Program-made: the position numbers and the translations under genes
The notes under the pieces: model-generated
The model's database searches: none
The model's input: only the letters and a program-made list of their open reading frames with translations
What the model was told of the DNA's origin: nothing
Part shown: positions 8,123 to 12,222 of the stretch, in pieces
Position numbering within the stretch: the stretch's first letter is position 1
How the letters are laid out: each line of letters begins with the position of its first letter
From: CAYMLL01 sp964390645
GTDB lineage: Bacteria; Planctomycetota; UBA8108
DNA: 12,222 nucleotides
Assembly: GCA_964390645.1 (NCBI GenBank)
Contig: CAYMLL010000240.1
Coordinates: forward strand, 1-12,222
Direction: 5' to 3'

Positions 8123-9335
8123 GGTTGATTCCTTTGGCGGGTACGGGGGGCCTCGGCCACCTGCAGCAGCGGTGGAGTCACCCTGGCCCCGGTGCCGGCG
8201 AACCTGGCCGGGAGTCGAACTTGCACGGTCGTCGGGCCCCGGATTGCGCGGGCTCCCCGCCTGGTTCGTCTCCCCTTCACCGTGTGGGCCTCGCTGCGGC
8301 GGTGGTCACGAATTGTCCCAGTCCGGTTCGACCTGCGCGAAAGGACCGTGCCGAGTACCGTCTCCTGCGGGCCGGCGGCACCCCGGGCTCGAGTAACCCT
8401 CGGTGTGGGCCAAGCGATCTGGCATCACCGGGTGGCCAGATACTCCCTCGCTATTCCCTGCTCCCTTTTTCGGGTTCCTGGGGGCGATTCTTGACCTTCC
8501 AGCACAAGCCCTGAAGTCCGTGGTTTCCGGACGGTTGAACGCGGCTTGAACCGGTTGCGGAGTCATCCTGGGAGGATGTCGGATCGTCCGGCCGGCGGCT
8601 CCTCCCCGAGTCAGGGTTGAAGGTCGACGAGGAAGGGGTCGAGCGGGCTCGGTGTTGCGCTGTGCGCCGAGTCGTCTTCACCCGTCGTCTGCGGGGCCCT
8701 TGTGGGAAGAGACGATCCTGACACCGGGGAACGGAAGCGTCGGAGCGTGATCCGGCCCTTCTTGTTTCCCGGGCAGATCTCTTGCAGACAGCTCCTCGGA
8801 TGGCGCTGGAGTCTGAACCGGCACGTGCTTCCTGTCGGAGTCCGTCCTTCGGGACTGCCCGTGAGGGACCCTGTTGCGAGCCTGCGGTTTGCGCTTCGCT
8901 GGCCTCGAAGCGACGGATCACCCCGTACGAAGGGCGAAGGTCGACGCGATCCGAGAAGAAGGTGCGCGCTCCGCGACACACCACACGCCAGAGCTTCACG
9001 AAGGAAGCAACAGGCCACGAACCCCGGGCCGATTTTGGACCTATACAGTATCAGGTGTGCTCTCGAACCGACTCTCTTCGAGCACGAGCTCTCTTTTTTG
9101 TTGACGAAGTCGCTTCTGTGGCTTCACTGCGCGACCACTGCAAGGCGGGGCTTTGTTCGCTTCGGGCTTTCCGACGCGCTCTGCATTCAACGGGGGGCCG
9201 GGCCGGGGGTGACCCGCCAGGAAAGCCCCTGAACTGAAGCATCAGGGCCGGATCCGTCAAGTCCTTGCGGAGCAGCAGTCGAGTGGAAGCTTGACTCGGG
9301 AGGGGAATCACGGGAGGGGGTGGACGCTTTTGGGA
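8123..9335. other. 1.2-kb gene-free stretch upstream of the acyltransferase and PEP-CTERM genes
   Basis: Several frames of 80-180 residues are open on both strands, but they overlap one another, are rich in R, S, P and G, and show no family motif, signal peptide or good RBS. I therefore call none. Small inverted repeats are present: CATCCT-GGG-AGGATG at 8564-8578, GTCCG/CGGAC at 8516-8532, and CCCTGA/TCAGGG at 9227-9247. The two flanking genes diverge from this region, so it must contain or border both promoters; only the rightward one is recognisable. Confidence 0.5.
9080..9099 (+). terminator. Short hairpin followed by a T-run, weak terminator-like site
   Basis: GAGC, loop ACGA and GCTC are followed by TC and six Ts (9094-9099). 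A run of six Ts is unusual in this GC-rich DNA. The stem is only 4 bp and no gene ends just upstream, so it may end an unseen transcript or be chance. Confidence 0.2.
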
Positions 9336-9364
9336 TTGCGTCGTAGAGCGATAAAGTTTATACT
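9336..9364 (+). promoter_or_regulatory. Strong-looking sigma70-type promoter of the PEP-CTERM gene
   Basis: TTGCGT (9336-9341) and TATACT (9359-9364) are separated by exactly 17 bases, in a locally AT-rich patch of otherwise GC-rich DNA. Start of transcription would be near 9371, giving a leader of about 45 bases before ATG 9416. It is the best promoter in the window. Confidence 0.65.
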
Positions 9365-9415
9365 ATGCGCCGGTGGTGTAAAGATTCGGTACTTAATACA
9401 GAGAGGGGTGGTTCG

Positions 9416-10012
9416 ATGAGGACGATATTGTTGTATGTAACTGGATCGTTGGTTGGGTCGGTTTTGTTCGCCTCGCGTGCCGAGGCAGAGGTGATGTCTC
9501 TCGATATCGCGTCTTCAGTGATGGTCCAGATGATCGACGGCACCGGGGATGACAATTCGACTGTCAGCGTCGGTGTGATGTCGGTGAACAATTACGATTT
9601 CGGGTACTGGGACGATTCGAGCGACGCGTTCGTGGCGATCACGAACGAATGGAATTTTTGGGGATCGGCGACGTTCAGCGGTGGTTCCCTGGTCGATTTC
9701 GCCATTCGTGACAATGAAAGTGGCGGTGAGATCTCGCGACTCTCCGATCACTCAGCCGTGATGAGGTACTGGAGCCCCATCGAGGCTGAGAACTCGGAGA
9801 ATCCGGTCGTGAATGGGGACTACTGGCAGAACCTGTCGATCACCTGGGACCTTGGCAGCGACTCGGTGGTTGCGACGATCAACGGTTCGAGCGACGGGTT
9901 TGCTCCCGTACCGGAGCCCGCTTCGCTCGCGCTCCTCGGCGTCGGTGCGCTGGCTGCTGCTACGGTGGTTGGCCGCCGCAGGAAGAGCCGTGCTGGCAAA
10001 TCCCGATCCTGA
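9416..10012 (+). CDS. Secreted PEP-CTERM sorting-domain protein of unknown function
   Basis: 198 residues. ATG 9416 is chosen over the in-frame ATG 9365 because it follows a purine-rich RBS (GAGAGGGG), starts exactly at a signal peptide (MRTILLYVTGSLVGSVLF, cleavage near AEA-E at residues 24/25), and because ATG 9365 abuts the -10 box. The C-terminus is a textbook PEP-CTERM signal: VPEPAS at 165-170, a hydrophobic helix (LALLGVGALAAATVVG, 171-186), and a basic cluster RRRK at 187-190 followed by a short basic tail. Such proteins are recognised by exosortase (EpsH/Xrt), processed at the motif and linked to surface or matrix export. No exosortase is visible here. The mature region is acidic, rich in Asp, Ser, Asn, Gly and Trp, has no cysteine, looks beta-rich, and matches no domain I recognise. 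Codon use seems less GC-biased near the start than in neighbouring genes. Confidence 0.93.
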   Translation: MRTILLYVTGSLVGSVLFASRAEAEVMSLDIASSVMVQMIDGTGDDNSTVSVGVMSVNNYDFGYWDDSSDAFVAITNEWNFWGSATFSGGSLVDFAIRDNESGGEISRLSDHSAVMRYWSPIEAENSENPVVNGDYWQNLSITWDLGSDSVVATINGSSDGFAPVPEPASLALLGVGALAAATVVGRRRKSRAGKSRS

Positions 10013-10095
10013 GGTGGTGGTGGTAACGGTGGAGTGATGGTGGGAAAATCGGGTGGTTTCCATGAGACACCGGTGTGACAACGAGTATACGCGAG

Positions 10096-10131
10096 GCCGG
10101 TAGGATGTGGCAGCAGCCACCTCCTACCGGC
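10096..10131 (+). repeat. Large hairpin downstream of the PEP-CTERM gene
   Basis: The two 16-base arms (10096-10111 and 10116-10131) pair at 15 of 16 positions around a 4-base loop (AGCA). The core is GCCGGTAGGA with TCCTACCGGC; the single mismatch is T10106 opposite C10121. It is the strongest inverted repeat in the window and starts 84 bases after the PEP-CTERM stop. No T-run follows, so it could be a terminator, an mRNA 3'-end stabiliser, or a repetitive extragenic element. Confidence 0.6.
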
Positions 10132-10248
10132 GACGGGTTCTCCCTGGCAGGCATATCATCGATATAGCCGCCTCGGGGCGCAAGAGTCGGTCGCGACGCC
10201 GTCCTGACAACGCTTGTACTCGTTCGATGCAGGTAGATCGTGGGCCAT

Positions 10249-10273
10249 CCGGGATACTCGATACGGATCCCGG
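10249..10273. repeat. Inverted repeat CCGGGAT / ATCCCGG
   Basis: Perfect 7-bp arms (10249-10255 and 10267-10273) enclose an 11-base loop. It is the second of four hairpins spread over about 450 bases downstream of the PEP-CTERM gene. Confidence 0.4.
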
Positions 10274-10302
10274 GGCGAGTGTCTTGCCGCTGCTCCGAAT
10301 GC

Positions 10303-10343
10303 CTCACCGTGGTTTTGAGGTCGTGTCGAGAAGCCACGGTGAG
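10303..10343 (+). repeat. Inverted repeat CTCACCGTGG / CCACGGTGAG
   Basis: Perfect 10-base arms (10303-10312 and 10334-10343). As + strand RNA the stem extends by U-G, U-A, U-A and U-G pairs to 14 pairs around a 13-base loop (10317-10329). The G-U pairs favour folding of the + strand transcript, the direction of the PEP-CTERM mRNA. Confidence 0.5.
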
Positions 10344-10521
10344 TGATCTGCGGTCGAGTTCTCGGTGTGACACGGGTGTCCTGCAAGCCCTTGTTGAGCT
10401 CGGCCTGTTCAGCGTCTTCATCGGCAGTGGCATTCCCGGGGCACGATACGAGCCGAGGTATCCGCGATCCATTGTGGTTCTCCCGGGCCTGCCAGAGGCG
10501 TTCGCCGCGGTGTCCCGTACG

Positions 10522-10540
10522 TCTCGCAGCACTTGCGAGA
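10522..10540. repeat. Inverted repeat TCTCGCA / TGCGAGA
   Basis: Perfect 7-bp arms around a 5-base loop (GCACT). No gene abuts it and no T-run follows. Confidence 0.4.
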
Positions 10541-11272
10541 GGAAGGGATTTCGGCCGGGACGCCCTTCCGCGAAGGAACGGAGCAGACGCTGTTGCGAGT
10601 TTCGGACTGTCTGACCGGTACGATTTCGGAGAGTCTGACTCCACCCCTGGAATGAAGAGTGCTCAGGCCTCGTTGGTTCGCCAGGACGCATCGCTCCGGG
10701 CGGCCTTGACCGTGTGTGACTCATGTACGGCGTCGAGGCGGCTCACGCCACGAACCGCAATCACGCGATCGATCGGGTTGCCGTTGTCGGCGCAGCGGAT
10801 GCAACGAGCGAGCCTCGTCCGTCCATTTCTTCGTCGGGTGGAAGGTCGCGCAGCGCGTGAACACCGGGAGATCGGCCACGGGCGGGCTACAGATTCTCGT
10901 AGAACTCGCGAGCGCAGGTGTCTTCCGGCAGAGCTGTGACCATGAAATGAGGGTCTGGATCCGATGGCGACTCTTTTGCTGTCCGGATGATTCTCCCCCT
11001 CGCGGTTCTCGACCTCGAGGGCCGTCGGGGTGATCCCCTTGAAGACTCGAGTGGCCTCGCCGTTGTCGCGACAGTGCTTCTCGACTTCGGCCCCGGTTCC
11101 GGGGTGACCGCCGCCTTCGAGCGTTCGCTTCTCGCGATCGTGCGGACGTCGTCGACCTCGTTTTCCTCGCTTCAGGGCATGATCGGCTCGCGGTAAGAAA
11201 CCCGAGCTTCTTTGCGGAAGAACCTTAACCTCGGTCTGCGGAGAGCGGGGTTGAGTGACGATCCGTCCAGCT

Positions 11273-11291
11273 TCCCGAGCGCTCCTCGGGA
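11273..11291. repeat. Inverted repeat TCCCGAG / CTCGGGA
   Basis: Perfect 7-bp arms around CGCTC, extendable by one wobble pair on + strand RNA. It lies in the gene-free stretch about 250 bases beyond the end of the minus-strand propeller-like gene. Confidence 0.35.
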
Positions 11292-11513
11292 GATACCCCG
11301 ATGCTCGACTTGCGGAGACATCTTCGGTACCGGCAGCGCGTCGGAGTCCTTGCTGTTCTCGGCGCCTTCGAGTTTCCCGGCGGTCTCCCTGTGACCACGG
11401 ACCTGGAACTCGACGGTAGTCCCGGTGACTCTCTTTGCGGCGCGCGATCTCCACGTGTCTTCGTAACGGGCTCCGCGGGCAGAAGTCGCCCACCGGTCAG
11501 TTTGGCTATCACC

Positions 11514-11529
11514 CTCTCGCCTGCGAGAG
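11514..11529 (-). terminator. Hairpin after the minus-strand partial gene
   Basis: CTCTCG, loop CCTG and CGAGAG form a perfect 6-bp stem 12 bases beyond the TAG stop at 11542-11544. Position suits a terminator, but the T-run is missing on the minus strand. Confidence 0.4.
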
Positions 11530-11541
11530 ACTTGTGCGCTG

Positions 11542-12222
11542 CTAACGCACGGAGCCGCTGACCGCGACGAGACTGCCCGGGATGCCGTTGTCGAGGGCCG
11601 ACTCCGTGCCGGTCTGGACGTCCTTGACGAAGAAGTCGGTGAGAGTGGGCGTTGTTGCGGACGGGCGCCCGAAGACGACCTGGTTGCGCTGGCTCTTCGG
11701 CGCCCAGGCGGCCTGCGGCACCGTCGGTCCCTCGGCCACCGCGAGCGGCTCCTGTCCCGGACGCAGGAGGGCCAGGCCGGTCTGCGGCTCGTGGACCAGG
11801 GCGTCCTGCGCGCTGCGGTCGAGCACCCGGATGGAGGAGGGCGTCGTGGCGGTGGAGGTGAGCTCGGTCTCGAGCGTCGACGTCGTCGCGCGCATCAGCT
11901 GCTGCTGCTGGGTTTCGGAGGAGGCGGTGAAGTAGAGGTCGCTGCCGACCGGGAAGAAGTCGCCGGCGTTCGACAGCCCGTCGGCGTCGAACAGCATCGC
12001 GCCGGTCGCGGACGAGGAACCCATCACACAGGGATCACCCACATCGGGCAAGCCTGCGCCGAAGCGGCTCGCGGAGTACACGACGAGATCGTTCGGGGCG
12101 ATCTTCACGTCGTGAATCGTCAGCTCTCCAGTGGTCAGGAACGGGGGGGCGATGTCGGTGCCGGTGCGGCTCAGGTTCACGGCGTCGAGCGGGGAGGCGC
12201 CGCCGACGCGGAACAGGTCCGT
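11542..12222 (-). CDS. 3' part of a probable secreted beta-propeller-like (TolB/PD40-like) protein
   Basis: The minus-strand frame is open from the right window edge (12222) to TAG at 11542-11544, giving 226 C-terminal residues; the start is outside. Repeating patterns suggest propeller blades: DLFRVGGASPLDAVNLSRTG resembles the 'D-L-x-R-V ... N-L-T' turn of TolB-like repeats, followed by strand phrases NDLVVYSAS, SDLYFTAS, NQVVFGRPS and DFFVKDVQTGTESALDNG. A Q4 run (ETQQQQLM) and Thr/Ser-rich linkers occur. There is one cysteine and no catalytic motif. An extracytoplasmic role is likely by analogy, but the N-terminus is not visible. The assignment rests on repeat style rather than a firm domain hit; it could instead be an unrelated beta-rich surface protein. 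A hairpin follows the stop. Confidence 0.65.
   Translation of the reverse strand, partial: TDLFRVGGASPLDAVNLSRTGTDIAPPFLTTGELTIHDVKIAPNDLVVYSASRFGAGLPDVGDPCVMGSSSATGAMLFDADGLSNAGDFFPVGSDLYFTASSETQQQQLMRATTSTLETELTSTATTPSSIRVLDRSAQDALVHEPQTGLALLRPGQEPLAVAEGPTVPQAAWAPKSQRNQVVFGRPSATTPTLTDFFVKDVQTGTESALDNGIPGSLVAVSGSVR

Larger units (their letters stand above)
10013..11541. other. 1.5-kb gene-free stretch with many inverted repeats
   Basis: Open frames up to about 276 codons cross this region on both strands, but they overlap heavily and are arginine/serine-rich with no motif, start context or family resemblance. Protein-like fragments on the minus strand jump between frames (see findings). Right after the PEP-CTERM stop is GGTGGTGGTGG (10013-10023), a possible two-layer G-quadruplex. 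The strongest hairpins are listed separately; weaker ones include CCCCG/CGGGG at 11091-11104. Confidence 0.45.

Noticed and set aside
8451..8999. A 182-codon minus-strand open frame in the gene-free stretch
   Set aside because: Arginine/serine/proline-rich composition, no RBS, no domain pattern, and equally long frames overlap it on the other strand.
9201..9260. A possible riboswitch ahead of the PEP-CTERM gene (G-rich stretch and CCCTGA/TCAGGG stem)
   Set aside because: It lies upstream of the predicted promoter, so it would not be in the mRNA leader, and it does not match a riboswitch consensus I know.
7078..10289. A 13-base word GAGTGTCTTGCCG shared between 7078-7090 and 10277-10289
   Set aside because: The similarity does not extend beyond the word. 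The first copy lies within the acyltransferase coding region, so chance is the simplest explanation.
10663..11493. A 276-codon minus-strand open frame as an intact gene
   Set aside because: It is strongly arginine-rich with no recognisable fold or start signal. Protein-like fragments lie in other frames, so an intact gene here is not supported.
1..12222. CRISPR arrays, tRNA genes, rRNA genes and transposable elements
   Set aside because: I saw no regularly spaced repeats, no tRNA T-loop with matching arms, no rRNA-like stretch and no transposase motif anywhere in the window.

Overview
The window is visibly GC-rich. It carries gene families that are abundant in Planctomycetota and related environmental bacteria (Verrucomicrobiota, Acidobacteriota, Myxococcota). 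The pointers are a DUF1552 protein paired with a DUF1587/1592/1588/1585 'planctomycete cytochrome c' protein, a PQQ-type beta-propeller protein, and a short secreted protein with a PEP-CTERM sorting tail. The phylum is an inference from gene content; there is no marker gene here.

Left part (1-5588, all + strand). The 3' part of a Kelch/PQQ-like beta-propeller gene enters from the left edge. After a 276-base gap come a Tat-exported DUF1552 protein and a large exported protein with two CxxCH sites. The last two overlap by four bases (ATGA) and are very likely one translationally coupled operon. All three products should act outside the cytoplasm.

Middle (5589-8122). A short convergent gap with two hairpins separates the operon from two minus-strand genes. 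The first is an HMGL-like (DRE-TIM) aldolase interrupted by one in-frame TGA at codon 112. The frame is otherwise open from a good RBS to its natural stop. Several usually conserved residues also look altered, so I call it a recent pseudogene or a sequence with a nonsense change. The second is an intact membrane acyltransferase of the OafA/acyltransferase-3 family, upstream of the aldolase on the same strand and separated by about 370 bases that hold a candidate aldolase promoter.

Right part (8123-12222). About 3.4 kb carries only one convincing gene, the PEP-CTERM protein at 9416-10012, which has its own well-formed promoter. The flanks (8123-9335 and 10013-11541) have no recognisable gene. 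They hold several compact inverted repeats, the best being a 16-base-arm hairpin at 10096-10131. The window ends in the 3' part of a minus-strand gene for a probable secreted beta-propeller-like protein.

I found no CRISPR array, tRNA, rRNA, transposase or defence system, and no clear evidence of a wholly new system. The best leads are the interrupted aldolase, the isolated PEP-CTERM locus and the structured gene-free DNA beside it.
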